A stretch of 64,000 bases of DNA from Lotus japonicus (Eukaryota; Streptophyta; Magnoliopsida; Fabales; Fabaceae): assembly GCF_012489685.1 (NCBI RefSeq), contig NC_080043.1, forward strand, positions 50,979,127-51,043,126. Direction: 5' to 3'. Positions within the stretch are counted from its first letter, which is position 1. Each line of letters starts with the position of its first letter. Shown in pieces: positions 1 through 11,894 of this stretch. Position numbers and translations under genes: made by a program. Under the pieces are notes generated by a model, which was given only the letters and a program-made list of their open reading frames with translations, was not told the DNA's origin and searched no databases.

Positions 1-2
1 CT

Positions 3-2279
3 CAAAACATGGTTCATTAGTCTCATAAAAGTACTAGGTGCATTAGTTAAACCAAAAGGCATAACCAACCATTCATACAAACCATATTTAGTTTTGAAAG
101 CAGTTTTCCATTCATCCCCTTCTTTAATCCTTATCTGATTGTAACCACTTTTCAAATCAATTTTAGAAAAATAACATGCTCCATGCAATTCATCAAGCAA
201 ATCATCAAGTCTAGGAATAGGGTGCCTATACTTAATGGTGATGTTATTCAAGGCTCTACAATCAGAGCACATTCTCCAAGTCCCATCTTTCTTTGGTACC
301 AAAATCACCGGTACAGCACAAGGACTCATGCTATTTCTTACCCACCCTTTGTTCAAGAGTTCTTCCACTTGTCTTTGAATTTCAGTGGTTTCTTGTGGGT
401 TGCTTCTATATGCTGGCCTATTAGGCAAAGAAGCTCCCGGAATGAGATCAATTTGATGCTCAATTCCTCTCAGTGGTGGTAGACCACTTGGAACACTTGT
501 TGGAAACACATCCTCATAATCCTGCAAAAGAGATTTAACACTAGAAGGCAGCTCAAAATTTTCAAAAGTGTTAGTGTTCAAAATCTGATTTTTGCAAAAC
601 ATCAAGTATAGGATCTGTTTTGAAGCTATCATCCTTTTCACCTCTCTCTTTTTGATCAAACAAATTTCTTTTCTCTCAAGTATTTCACTCTTTTCTTTTT
701 GCTCTCTCTCAAGTGTTTCACTCTTTTCTTTTTGCTTTCTCTCAAGTGTCTCACTCTTTTCTTTTCTCTCTTGTTCAATCTTTTCTCTCATTTTCTTTTG
801 ATCCTCACGCACCTCCCTAGGGCTCAAAGGTTTGAGCGTAATTTTCTGGCCATGATGTTGGAATGAGATCTTGTTGGTGCTTCCATTATGATCAGAGTTG
901 GTGTCATATTGCCATGGTCTTCCCAGCAGTATGTGACTAGCCTCCATGGGAACAACATCACAAAGAACCTTATCCCTGTATTTGCCAATGGAAAAGTCAA
1001 CTTCAACTTGCTTACTTACTTGTATTTCTCCATAGTGGCTGAGCCATTGAAGTTTGTATGGCCAAGGATGTGGTTTTGTGACCAGGTTTAGCTTCTCCAC
1101 CATTCTTTCACTAGCCACATTAGTACAGCTTCCGCCATCAACAATCATCAAGCAAATCTGCCCATTGACAGAACATCTTGTGTGAAAGATATTCTCTCTT
1201 TGGCTTTCTTTCTTTGGCTTTTGTTGGCTACCAAGCATTCTTCGGATCATCAACAGTTCGCCATTCATGGCTGCCTCCTCTTCTTCTTCACTTTGTTCTC
1301 CTTCGGACTCACTGGTGTAGTCTCCATCATCCTTAAGAATCATGGTCTTTTTGGAGGCACATTCATAAGCATAATGTCCCATACCTTGGCATTTGAAGCA
1401 CTTGACCTCTTTGCTCTTTTTGGATGGTTGTTCAAGAGGTTTTGAAGAAGCTGAAGCTTGTGGTTTGGTGGCTGGTTTGCTAAGGGTGCTCGGCCCTTCA
1501 TTCTTCATTCTGTCTCTCCAAGATGAATTGGAATTGGTAGAACTCTTCCTTGCAAGCCCTTTCCTTTTGAGTTGTTGCTCAACTTTAGTGGCCTTGTGCA
1601 GCAATTCTTCCATGTCTACATATTCCTGAAGTTCTACAATATCTCTAACATCATTAGATAAACCATTAATAAATCGAATCATGGTTACCTCTTCATCCTC
1701 CTCAAGATTGGCTTGCAACATAAGCACCTCAAGTTCTTTGTAATACTCCTCAACACTCTTGCTGCCTTGGGTAAGTTTTTGAAGTTTAAATTTTACATCC
1801 CTAGCATGGCTTGAAGGGACATATCTTTTCCTCAAGATTCGTTTCATTTCAGCCCATGTTTCCACCGCTGGCTCCTCATTTCTCAATCTCTCTTTTGCAA
1901 ACTTATTCCACCAAACAAGAGCATAGTCTGAAAAGTGAGCAGCTGCAAGTTTCACCTTTTGGTCCTCCTCATAGTTGTTGCAAGCAAAGACATGCTCTAT
2001 TTTGAGTTCCCACTCCAAGTATGCCTCTGGATCACTCTTTCCCTTAAAAGGAGGAATTTGGAATTTGACTCCTTCAATCCGAGCAGGTCTAGGATTTTCA
2101 TGAATTCGTCGTGGCCTCCCGCCTTCACTGTCACTATTGTTCCGGTTCTCCATTTGATCCAGCCTTTCGTGGATCTCTTCAGTTTGCCTCCTCATTAAGT
2201 TTTCCAGATGTTGTGTAAGAGCCCGCATTTCGATGGTCGAGAGTCGCACTGCTGGTTGCTCCTCCTCTTCTCCTGACAT
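3..2279 (-). CDS. gag-pol polyprotein, N-terminal 759 residues (Gag, protease, start of RT)
   Basis: This is the 5' part of a retrotransposon polyprotein. It starts at the ATG at 2279 (MSGEEEEQ), the start shared with B1 and B2. The capsid-like Gag region is followed by a CCHC zinc knuckle (first Cys codon at 1400) and an aspartic protease with a DGGS active-site motif (Asp codon at 1139). The frame leaves the window in RT just after the PFGLTNAPS motif, near residue 741. These landmarks sit at exactly the same distances from the ATG as in B1, so there is no net indel over 2.2 kb. The 10-bp deletion seen in B2 is absent. Differences from B1 that I checked are single substitutions, for example one synonymous change near 1089. 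Whether the rest of this copy is intact cannot be seen. Confidence 0.85.
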   Translation of the reverse strand, partial: MSGEEEEQPAVRLSTIEMRALTQHLENLMRRQTEEIHERLDQMENRNNSDSEGGRPRRIHENPRPARIEGVKFQIPPFKGKSDPEAYLEWELKIEHVFACNNYEEDQKVKLAAAHFSDYALVWWNKFAKERLRNEEPAVETWAEMKRILRKRYVPSSHARDVKFKLQKLTQGSKSVEEYYKELEVLMLQANLEEDEEVTMIRFINGLSNDVRDIVELQEYVDMEELLHKATKVEQQLKRKGLARKSSTNSNSSWRDRMKNEGPSTLSKPATKPQASASSKPLEQPSKKSKEVKCFKCQGMGHYAYECASKKTMILKDDGDYTSESEGEQSEEEEEAAMNGELLMIRRMLGSQQKPKKESQRENIFHTRCSVNGQICLMIVDGGSCTNVASERMVEKLNLVTKPHPWPYKLQWLSHYGEIQVSKQVEVDFSIGKYRDKVLCDVVPMEASHILLGRPWQYDTNSDHNGSTNKISFQHHGQKITLKPLSPREVREDQKKMREKIEQERKEKSETLERKQKEKSETLEREQKEKSEILERKEICLIKKREVKRMIASKQILYLMFCKNQILNTNTFENFELPSSVKSLLQDYEDVFPTSVPSGLPPLRGIEHQIDLIPGASLPNRPAYRSNPQETTEIQRQVEELLNKGWVRNSMSPCAVPVILVPKKDGTWRMCSDCRALNNITIKYRHPIPRLDDLLDELHGACYFSKIDLKSGYNQIRIKEGDEWKTAFKTKYGLYEWLVMPFGLTNAPSTFMRLMNHVL

Positions 2280-2888
2280 CTTTGACAAATGAAAAGATTC
2301 AAGTAGAACAAACAAATGTTAGTGTTTACCTCACTTCTCTCGTGTTTCCCTCAAATTGGCTTTTCTATGATGTGCACTCTTGCCTTTTTCCACTCAAAAA
2401 TTCTCACAATCTCTTGAGTAAATCAAAGTCTTAACACACAAAGAATTATGCCACCAAATTTGTGTAGAGTCACACAGATTAGAATAGACTTTAGAATATG
2501 AAACAAAAGAAGACAAGACAAAATCACCACAGAAATGGAAAGGACTCCAAATATTTAGAGACTAAAGAAGAATTCAAGAACAAACAGAAAGAAGAAAATA
2601 AATTGGAATGCTAGCAACAAAATTACCTTGAACAATTGAATTTGGCTAATTAAACAAGAACCATTCAGCCATTTTTTTTTTTGAATTTTCGTTTTTTTTT
2701 TTTTTGAATTTTCGTTTTGTAATTTGTTTTTGATTCTGAACAATTAACAAGGCTTAACTTTTGCAATGGTTCAGCCAAAAGAAACAAAAACTAAAATCAA
2801 GGTAACAAGAAATGACAAAGAGTTGCTAACCAGAATTCCAGATAAGAAAAGAAACCAAAATCCTAGAACCGGAGCTCTGATTACCAAA
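2280..2888 (-). other. B0 untranslated leader
   Basis: This non-coding leader lies between LTR and gag start, colinear with the leaders of B1 and B2. It has two T-runs on the plus strand (A-runs in the element sense) near 2672-2705, which differ in length between copies. No other feature was seen. Confidence 0.7.
2874..2886 (-). other. B0 primer-binding site
   Basis: In the element sense the sequence three bases inside the LTR reads TGGTAATCAGAGC. It resembles the initiator-methionine tRNA complement TGGTATCAGAGC with one extra A. The same form occurs in B1 and B2. Confidence 0.7.
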
Positions 2889-3913
2889 TGATATGCCCCA
2901 AGTTGATGCAAGGGCTGCAATGGATCGTCTAGGATTGATCTTGGATGATGAGAACTCTGAAATGTGAGAAAGAAGAAGAAGAATTTCGTGATGGAAGGGA
3001 AATGGACAGAAAAGAGGGGAAGTTTTAGTGAAATGGAAGATGAAGACTTCACACAAAGGTGGTGACAAACCCTTGATAAGCCTAATTCTTGAATCACTCA
3101 AGAACTATGAGAATCACTCTCACAAATCTGAATCACTCAGAAAAGAAAATACTAATTCATTCATAATCTGTCTATTACATTGAAGGAGTGGTCCTTATAA
3201 AGAAGAAGGAAATTCAGCCTAGTTACAAAAAAATGATGAGGTGTAATTTCTCTAGAAGAATCCTAGGCTAGGAGTTACAAATTAAAAGAGGAAGATAGTG
3301 ATATGCTTCAGCCCTGAACGTGTTTTTAGTGGCTGATTGCTTCATGTAACTCCCTTTCTTGATTGTTATTCTGACCAGGGAATATAGCATTCAATGCTCT
3401 TTATGAACTTAATTTCCCTTTCTTTGTAACTCCATTCTTGGCTTTGAAAGCTCTTCAATCCTTTGACTTTGCTGATGTAACTCCTCCATTCAGAACTTAT
3501 TGAAATTCAAACACATTCAAAGAGTTTTAAGAAAGGAATGGATCCCTCCCTTTAAGCCCTTCATGCGCCACATGCAAACACACACCACTTGAAGTGGATT
3601 AAACACACTAAAATAAAATTCAGCAACATAATGCATTTGGATCCAACTTATTCAATTGGTCCTTTGCATTTTTATTGAAATAAAATAAAACAGAACATCA
3701 CATGGCAGCCCCTATGCGTGGGCTGGCTCTTCTTCTTGGGCCTGAATGATCATCATGATTTTTGGTTCCATCTCTTCTACCACTTTGTCTTCAAGAATGG
3801 TTGCCACTACTTGCTGAAGAGTCTCTTTGGCCTTTTTAGCTCTAGCCCTTGTCATTGGTCCTCCAAGTCCTTTTAGGGCTCCATGACCCTTGTCCTTGTC
3901 CTTGTCCTCATCA
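2889..3913 (-). repeat. 5' LTR of B0
   Basis: This 1025-bp LTR is bounded by TG...CA in the element sense. It matches the B1 and B2 LTRs along its whole length. A TATA-like CTTATA/TATAAG lies at 3194-3199. The first ~200 bp in the element sense encode the same Gag-Pol tail (DEDKDKDKG...[11 protein letters not shown]) that B1 and B2 read into from pol. The inner end reads ATATGCCCC on the plus strand where other copies imply ATACGCCCC. Confidence 0.9.
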
Positions 3914-6900
3914 ATGAGGCCAACATATAGCTTTTGAGAGGAGAAATTCCTCTCTAATGACAAAAAGTGTCTTGTTGTACCACAATAAGGTTGAGCTCAT
4001 GATATTCCTCCACTGATTGTGATGGAAGTTCGTAGAGCTCAACTAAATGTGGGTGTTTAGGGTTTAGGGTTTAGGGTTTAGAGTAGGACAAAAGGATAAA
4101 TAGGTGAACGTAAAGCTTTAGAGATAACATAAATTTAAAATAGATGATATTAATCCATTGTATGTCGTATGAGTAAATAGAGCTCAACTAAAACTTACTA
4201 CAAATGAAGAATTGTAACGAAATAAATACAGTAGAACCAAAGGAGAATGAGGCCAACATATAGCTTTTGAGTGGAGAAATTCCTCTCTAATGACAAAAAG
4301 TGTCTTGTTGTACCACAATAAGTTTAAGCTCATGATATTCGTCCACCGAATGTGATGCAAGTTCGTAGAGCTCAACTAAATGTGCGTGTTTAGGGTTTAG
4401 GGTTTAGGGTTTAGAGTAGGACAAAAGGATAAATAGGTGAACGTAAAGCTTTTGAGATAACATAAATTAAAAATACATGTTATTAATCCATTGTATGTGG
4501 TATGAGTAAATAGAGCTCAACTAAAACTTACTACAAATGTTGAATTGTAACGAAATAAATACAGTAGAACCAAAGGAGAATGAGGCCAACATATTTCTTT
4601 TGAGTGGTGAAATTCCTCTTAAATGACAAAAAGTGTCTTGTTGTACCACAATAAGTTTAAGCTCATAATATACCTCCACCGAATGTGATGCAAGTTCGTA
4701 GAGCTCAACTAAATGTGGGTGTTTAGGGTTTAGTGTTTAGGGTAGGACAAAAGGATAAAGAGGCAAACTTATAGCTTTTGATAGGACATCAATTTAAAAT
4801 CGATGTTATTAATCCATTGTATGTGATATAAGTTCGTAGAGCTCAACTAAAACTTACTACAAATGAAGAATTGTAACGAAATAAGTACAGTAGAACCAAA
4901 GGAGAATGAGGCCACCATATAGCTTTTGAGTGGAGAAATTCCTCTCTAATGACAAAAAGTGTCTTGTTGTACCACAATAAGTTTAAGCTCATGATATTCG
5001 TCCACCGAATGTGATGCAAGTTCGTAGAGCTCAACTAAATGTGGGTGTTTAGAGTTTAGCGTTTAGGATAGGACAAAAGGATGAAGAGGCAAACGTATAG
5101 CTTTTGAGAGGACGTCAATTTAAAATCGATGTTATTAATCCATTGTCTGTGCTATGAGTTCGTAGAGCTCAACTAAAACTTACTACAAATGGAGAATTGT
5201 AAAAAAATAAGTACAATAGAACCAAAGGAGAATGAGGCCAACATATAGCTTTTGAGTGGAGAAATTCCTCTCTAGTAACTAAAAGTGTCTTGTTGTACCA
5301 CAATAAGTTTAAGCTCATAATATACCTCCACCGAATCTGATGCCAGTTCGTAGAGCTCAACTAAATGTGGGTGTTTAGTGTTTAGGGTTTAGGGTAGGAC
5401 AAAAGGACAAAGAGGAAAACTTATAGCTTTTGAGAGGACATCAATTTAAAATCGATGTTATTAATCCATTGTATGTGGTATGAGTTCGTAGAGCTCAACT
5501 AAAACTTACTACAAATGAAGAATTGTAACGAAATAAGTACAGTAGAACCAAAGGAGAATGAGGCCAACATATAGCTTTTGAATGGAGAAATTCCTCTCTA
5601 ATGACAAAAAGTGTCTTGTTAAACCACAATAAGTTTAAGCTCATGATATTCGTCCACCGAATGTGATGCAAGTTCGTAGAGCTCAACTAAATGTGGGTGT
5701 TTAGGATTTAGGGTTTAGGGTAGGACAAAAGGATAAAGAGGCAAACATATAGCTTTTGAGAGGACATCAATTTAAAATCGATGTTATTGATCCATTGTAT
5801 CTGTTATAAGTTCGTAGAGCTCAACTAAAACTTACTACAAATGGAGAATTGTAATAAAAATAAATACAATAGAACCATAGGAGAATGAGGCCAACATATA
5901 GCTTTTGAGTGGAGAAATTTCTCTATAATGAAAAAAAGTGTCTTGTGTACACCACAATAAGTTTAAGCTTATCATATTCCGCCACGGAATGTGATGCAAG
6001 TTCATAGAGCTCAACTAAATGTGGGTGTTTAGAGTTTAGGGTTTAGTATAGGACAAAAGGATAAAGAGGCAAACATATAGCTTTTGAGAGGACATCAATT
6101 TAAAATCGATGCTATTAATCCATTGTATGTGATATGAGTTTGCAGAGCTCAACTAAAACTTACTACAAATTGAGAATTGTAAAAAAATAAGTACAATAGA
6201 ACCAAAGGAGAATGAGACCAACATATAGCTTTTGAGTGGAGAAATTCCTCTCTAATGACAAAAATTGTCTTGTTGTACCATAATAAGGTTGAGCTCATCA
6301 TATTCCTCCACTGATTGAGATGGAAGTTCGTAGAGCTCAACTAAATGTCGGTGTTTAGGGTTAAGGGTTTAGGGTTTAGAGTAGGACAAAAGGATAAATA
6401 GGTGAACGTAAAGCTTTTGAGATAACATAAATTTAAAATAGATGATATTAATCCATTGTATGTCGTATGAGTAAATAGAGCTCAAATAAAACTTACTACA
6501 AATGAAGAATTGTAACGAAATAAATACAGTAGAACCAAAGGAGAATGAGGCCAACATATAGCTTTTGAGTGGAGAAATTCCTCTCTAATGAGAAAAAGTG
6601 TCTTGTTGTACCACAATAAGTTTAAGCTCATGATATTCGTCCACCGAATGTGATGCAAGTTCGTAGAGCTCAACTAAATGTGCGTGTTTAGGGTTTAGGG
6701 TTTAGAGTAGGACAAAAGGATAAATAGGTGAACGTAAAGCTTTTGAGATAAAATAAATTAAAAATAGATGTTATTAATCCATTGTATGTGGTATGAGTAA
6801 ATAGAGCTCAACTAAAACTTACTACAAATTAAAAATTGTAAAAAAATAAGTACAATAGATCCAAAGGAGAATGAGGCCAACATATAGCTTTTGAGTGGAG

Positions 6901-9900
6901 ATATTCCTCTCTAGTGACTAAAAGTGTCTTGATGTACCACAATAAGTTTAAGCTCATGATATTTCTCCACCGAATGTGATGCATGTTCGTAGAGCTCAAC
7001 TAAATTTGGGTGTTTAGGGTTTAGGGTTTAGGGTATAGAATAGGACAAAAGGATAAAGAGGTCAAAGTAAAGCTTTTGAGAGGACATAAATATAGAATCG
7101 ATGTTACTAATCCATTGTTTGTGATATGAGTTCGTAGCGCTCAACTAAAACTTACTACAAATGGTGAATTGTAACGAAATAAATACAGTAGAACCAAAGG
7201 AGAATGAGGCCAACATATTTCTTTTGAGTGGTGAAATTCCTCTCTAATGACAAAAAGTGTCTTGTTGTACCACAATAAGTTTAAGCTCATGATATACGTC
7301 CACCGAATGTGATGCAAGTTCGTAGAGCTCAACTAAATGTGGGTGTTTAGTGTTTAGGGTTTAGGTTAGGACAAAAGGATAAAGAGGCAAACATATAGCT
7401 TTAGTGAGGACATCAATTTCAAATCGATGTTATTAATCCATTGTCTGTGCTATGAGTTCGTAGAGCTCAAGTAAAACTTACTACAAATGGAGAATTGTAA
7501 AAAAATAAGTACAATAGAACCAAAGGAGAATGAGGCCAACATATAGCTTTTGAGTGGAGAAATTCCTCTCTAGTAACTAAAAGTGTCTTGTTGTACCACA
7601 ATAAGTTTAAGCTCATAATATACCTCCACGGAATCTGATGCCAGTTCGTAGAGCTCAACTAAATGTGGGTGTTTAGTGTTTAGGGTTTAGGGTAGGACAA
7701 AAGGACAAAGAGGCAAACTTATAGCTTTTGAGAGGACATCAATTTAAAATCGATGTTATTAATCCATTGTATGTGATATAAGTTCGTAGAGCTCAACTAA
7801 AACTTACTACAAATGAAGAATTGTAACGAAATAAGTACTGTAGAACCAAAGGAGATTGAGTCCAACATATAGCTTTTGAGTGGAGAAATTCCTCTCTAAT
7901 GACAAAAAGTGTCTTGCTGTACCACAATAAGTTTAAGCTCATGATATTCGTCCACCGAATGTGATGCAAGTTCGTAGAGCTCAACTAAATGTGGGTGTTT
8001 AGGGTTTAGGGTTTAGGGTTTAGAGTTGGACAAAAGGATAAAGAGGTGAACGTAAAGCTTTTGAGATAACATAAATTTTAAATAGATGTAATTAATTCAT
8101 TATATGTGGTATGAGTTCGTAGAGCTCAACTAAAACTTACTACAAATGAAGAATTGTAACGAAATAAGTACAGTACAACCAAAGGAGAATGAGGCCAACA
8201 TATAGCTTTTGAGTGGAGAAATTCCTCTCTAATGACAAAAAGTGTCTTGTTAAACCACAATAAGTTTAAGCTCATGATATTCGTCCACCGAATGTGATGC
8301 AAGTTCGTAGAGCTCAACTAAATGTGGGTGTTTAGGGTTTAGGGTAGGACAGAAGGATAAAGAGGCAAACATATAGCTTTTGAGAGGACATCAATTTAAA
8401 ATCGATGCTATTAATCCATTGTATGTGATATGAGTTTGCAGAGCTCAACTAAAACTTACTACAAATGGAGAATTGTAAAAAAATAAGTACAATAGAACCA
8501 AAGGAGAATGAGGCCAACATATAGCTTTTGAGTGGAGGAATTCCTCTCTAATGACAAAAAGTGTCTTGTTAAACCATAATAAGTTTAAGCTCATGATATT
8601 CGTCCACCGAATGTGATGCAAGTTCGTAGAGCTCAACTAAATGTGGGTGTTTAGGGTTTAGGGTTTAGGGTAGGACAAAAGGATAAAGAGGTGAACGTAA
8701 AGCTTTAGAGATAACATAAATTTTAAATAGATGTAATTAATCCATTATATGTGGTATGAGTTCGTAGAGCTCAACTAAAACTTACTACAAATGAAGAATT
8801 GTAACGAAATACGTACAGTAGAACCAAAGGAGAATGAGGCCAACATATAGCTTTTGAGCGGAGAAATTCCTCTCTAATGACAAAAAGTGTCTTGTTGTAC
8901 CACAATAAGTTTAAGCTCATGATATTCGTCCACCGAATGTGATGCAAGTTCGTAGAGCTCAACTAAATGTGGGTGTTTAGGGTTTAGGGTTTAGAGTAGG
9001 ACAAAAGGATAAAGAGGTGAACTTAAAGCTTTTGAGATAACATAAATTTTAAATAGATGTTATTAATCCATTGTATGTGGTATGAGTTCGTAGAGCTCAA
9101 CTAAAACTTACTACAAATGAAGAATTGTAACGAAATAAGTACAGTAGAACCAAAGGAGAATGAGGCCAACATATAGCTTTTGAGTGGAGAAATTCCTCTC
9201 TAATGACAAAAATTGTCTTGTTGTACCACCACAATAAGGTTGAGCTCATCATATTCCTCCACTGATTGTGAAGGAAGTTCATGGAGCTCAACTAAATGTG
9301 GGTGTTTAGGGTTTAGGGTTTAGGGTTTAGAGTAGGACAAAAGGAGAAATCGGTGAACGTAAAGCTTTTGAGATAACATAAATTTAAAATAGATGTTATT
9401 AATCCATTGTATGTGGTATGAGTAAATAGAACTCAACTAAAACTTACTACAAATGAAGAATTGTAACGAAATAAGTACAGTAGAACCAAAGGAGAATGAG
9501 GCCAACATATAGCTTTTGTGTGGAGAAATTCCTCTCTAATGACAAAAAGTGTCTTGTTGTACCACAATAAGTTTAAGCTCATGATATTCGTCCACCGAAT
9601 GTGATGCAAGTTCGTAGAGCTCAACTAAATGTGGGTGTTTAGGGTTTAGGGTTTAGGGTTTAGAGTAGGACAAAAGGATAAAGAGGTGAACGTAAAGCTT
9701 TTGAGATAACATAATTTTTAAATAGATGAAATTAATCCATTATATGTGGTATGAGTTCGTAGAGCTCAACTAAAACTTACTACAAATGAAGAATTGTAAC
9801 GAAATAAGTACAGTAGAACCAAAGGAGAATGAGGCCAACATATAGCTTTTGAGTGGAAAAATTCCTCTCTAATGACAAAAAGTGTCTTGTTAAACCACAA

Positions 9901-11894
9901 TAAGTTTAAGCTCATGATATTCGTCCACCGAATGTGATGCAAGTTCGTAGAGCTCAACTAAATGTGGCTGTTTGGGGTTTAGGGTTTAGGGTTTAGGGTT
10001 TAGAGTAGGACAAAAGGATAAATAGGTGAACGTAAAGCTTTTGAGATAACATAAATTTAAAATAGATGTTATTAATCCATTGAATGTGGTATGAGTAAAT
10101 AGAGCTCAAAACTTACTACAAATGAAGAATTGTAACGAAATAAGTACAGTAGAACCAAAGGAGAATGAGGCCAACATATAGCTTTTGAGTGGAAAAATTC
10201 CTCTCTAATGACAAAAAGTGTCTTGTTAAACCACAATAAGTTTAAGCTCATGATATTCGTCCACCGAATGTGATGCAAGTTCGTAGAGCTCAACTAAATG
10301 TGGCTGTTTGGGGTTTAGGGTTTAGGGTTTAGGGTTTAGAGTAGGACAAAAGGATAAATAGGTGAACGTAAAGCTTTTGAGATAACATAAATTTAAAATA
10401 GATGTTATTAATCCATTGAATGTGGGTGTTTAAGGTTTAGGGTTTAGGGTTTAGAGTAGGACAAAAGGATAAAGAGGTGAACGTAAAGCTTTTGAGATAA
10501 CATAAATTTTAAATAGATGTTATTAATCCATTGTATGTGGTATGAGTTCATAGTGCTCAACTAAAACTTATAACAAATGAAGAATTGTAACGAAATAAGT
10601 ACAGTAGAACCGAGGGAGAATGAGGTCAACGTATAGCTTTTGAGTGGAGAAATTCCTCTCCAATGACAAAAAGTGTCTTGTTGTACCACAATAAGTTTAA
10701 GCTCATGATATTCGTCCACCGAATGTGATGCAAGTTCGTAGAGCTCAACTAAATGTGGGTGTTTAGGGTTTAGGGTTTAGGGTAGGACAAAAGGATAAAG
10801 AGGCAAACATATAGCTTTTGAGAGGACATCAATTTAAAATCGATGCTATTAATCCATTTTATGTAATATGAGTTTGCAGAGCTCAACTAAAACTTACTAC
10901 AAATGGAGAATTGTAAAAATATAAGTACAATAGAACCAAAGGAGAATGAGGCCAACATATAGCTTTTGAGTGGAGGAATTCCTCTCTAATGACAAGTTGT
11001 ATAAGTTCGTAGAGCTCAACTAAAACTTACTACAAATGGAGAATTGTAAAAAAATAAGTACAATAGAACCATAGGAGAATGAGGCCAACATATAGCTTTT
11101 GAGTGGAGAAATTCCTCTCTAATGACAAAAAGTGTCTTGTGTACACCACAATAAGTTTAAGCTCATCATATTCCGCCACGGAATGTGATGCAAGTTCATA
11201 GACCTCAACTAAATGTGGGTGTTTAGAGTTTAGGGTTTAGGATAGGACAAAAGGATGAAGAGGCAAACATATAGCTTTTGAGAGGACATCAATTTAAAAT
11301 CGATACTATTAATCCATTGTATATGTGATATGAGTTCGTAGAGCTCAACTAATACTTACTACAAATGGAGAATTGTAACGAAATAAGTACAATAAAACCA
11401 AAGGAGAATGAGGCCAACATATAGCTTTTGAGTTGAGAAATTAAACTCTAATGACAAAAAGTGTCTTGTTGTAGCACAATAAGTTTAAGTTCATGATATT
11501 TGTCCACCGAATCTGATGCAAGTTCGTAGAGCTCCACTAAATGTGGGTGTTTAGGGTTTAGGGTTTAGGGTAGGACAAAAGGATAAAGAGGCAAACGTAT
11601 AGCTTTTGAGAGGATATCAATTTAAAATCGATGTTATTAATCCATTGTATGTGATATGAGTTCGTAGAGCTCAACTAAAACTTACTACAAATGGAGAATT
11701 GTAACGAAATAAGTACAATAGAACCAAAGGAGAATGAGGCCAACATATAGCTTTTGACTGGAGAAATTCCTCTCTAATGACATAAAGTGTCTTGTTGTAC
11801 CACAATAAGTTTAAGCTCATGATATTCCTCCACCGAATGTGATGCAAGTTCGTAGAGCTCCACTAAATGTGGGTGTTTAGGGTTTAGGGTATAG
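3914..11894 (+). repeat. Satellite block S1, ~326-bp monomers with embedded TTTAGGG arrays
   Basis: About 24 head-to-tail monomers lie here. Each has half A (starting GCTCAACTAAAACTTACTAC) and half B (starting GCTCAACTAAATGTGGGTG and carrying the TTTAGGG run). Distances between equivalent points are 319, 326 and 333 bp, matching 2, 3 or 4 telomere units. A 336-bp case (9097 to 9433) has 4 units plus a 3-bp insertion in half A. Irregular monomers occur near 10420, where a half A is missing, and near 10995, where parts of both halves are missing. A local duplication of about 328 bp makes 9800-10090 and 10128-10415 almost the same. Half A is open for 63 codons on the minus strand in most monomers. 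I see no host gene. Confidence 0.95.

Larger units (their letters stand above)
1..3913 (-). mobile_element. Ty3/gypsy LTR retrotransposon B0 (CRM-like), 5' part, cut by window edge
   Basis: This is a minus-strand copy of the same family as B1 and B2. Reading leftwards it shows a 5' LTR (3913 to 2889), a primer-binding site, a leader, and a gag-pol frame that leaves the window inside reverse transcriptase. The outer border at 3913 is a TG end seen in reverse complement (CA on the plus strand), followed by ATGAG (3914-3918), the visible copy of a presumed 5-bp target-site duplication. The satellite resumes in phase (ATGAGGCCAACATATAGC), so the element inserted into a monomer. Assignment to the CRM clade rests on the Gag style (an ELQ...MEELLHK...KVEQQLKRK stretch) and on the frame running into the LTR; Reina is the alternative. 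Confidence 0.9.

Noticed and set aside
3914..11894. True telomere or chromosome end
   Set aside because: The TTTAGGG runs are only one to about five units long, spaced by ~300 bp of unique monomer sequence; no long uninterrupted telomere array is present.
3914..11894. CRISPR-like array because of regular repeats
   Set aside because: The whole monomer is repeated, with no unique spacers, and the sequence is plant nuclear DNA.
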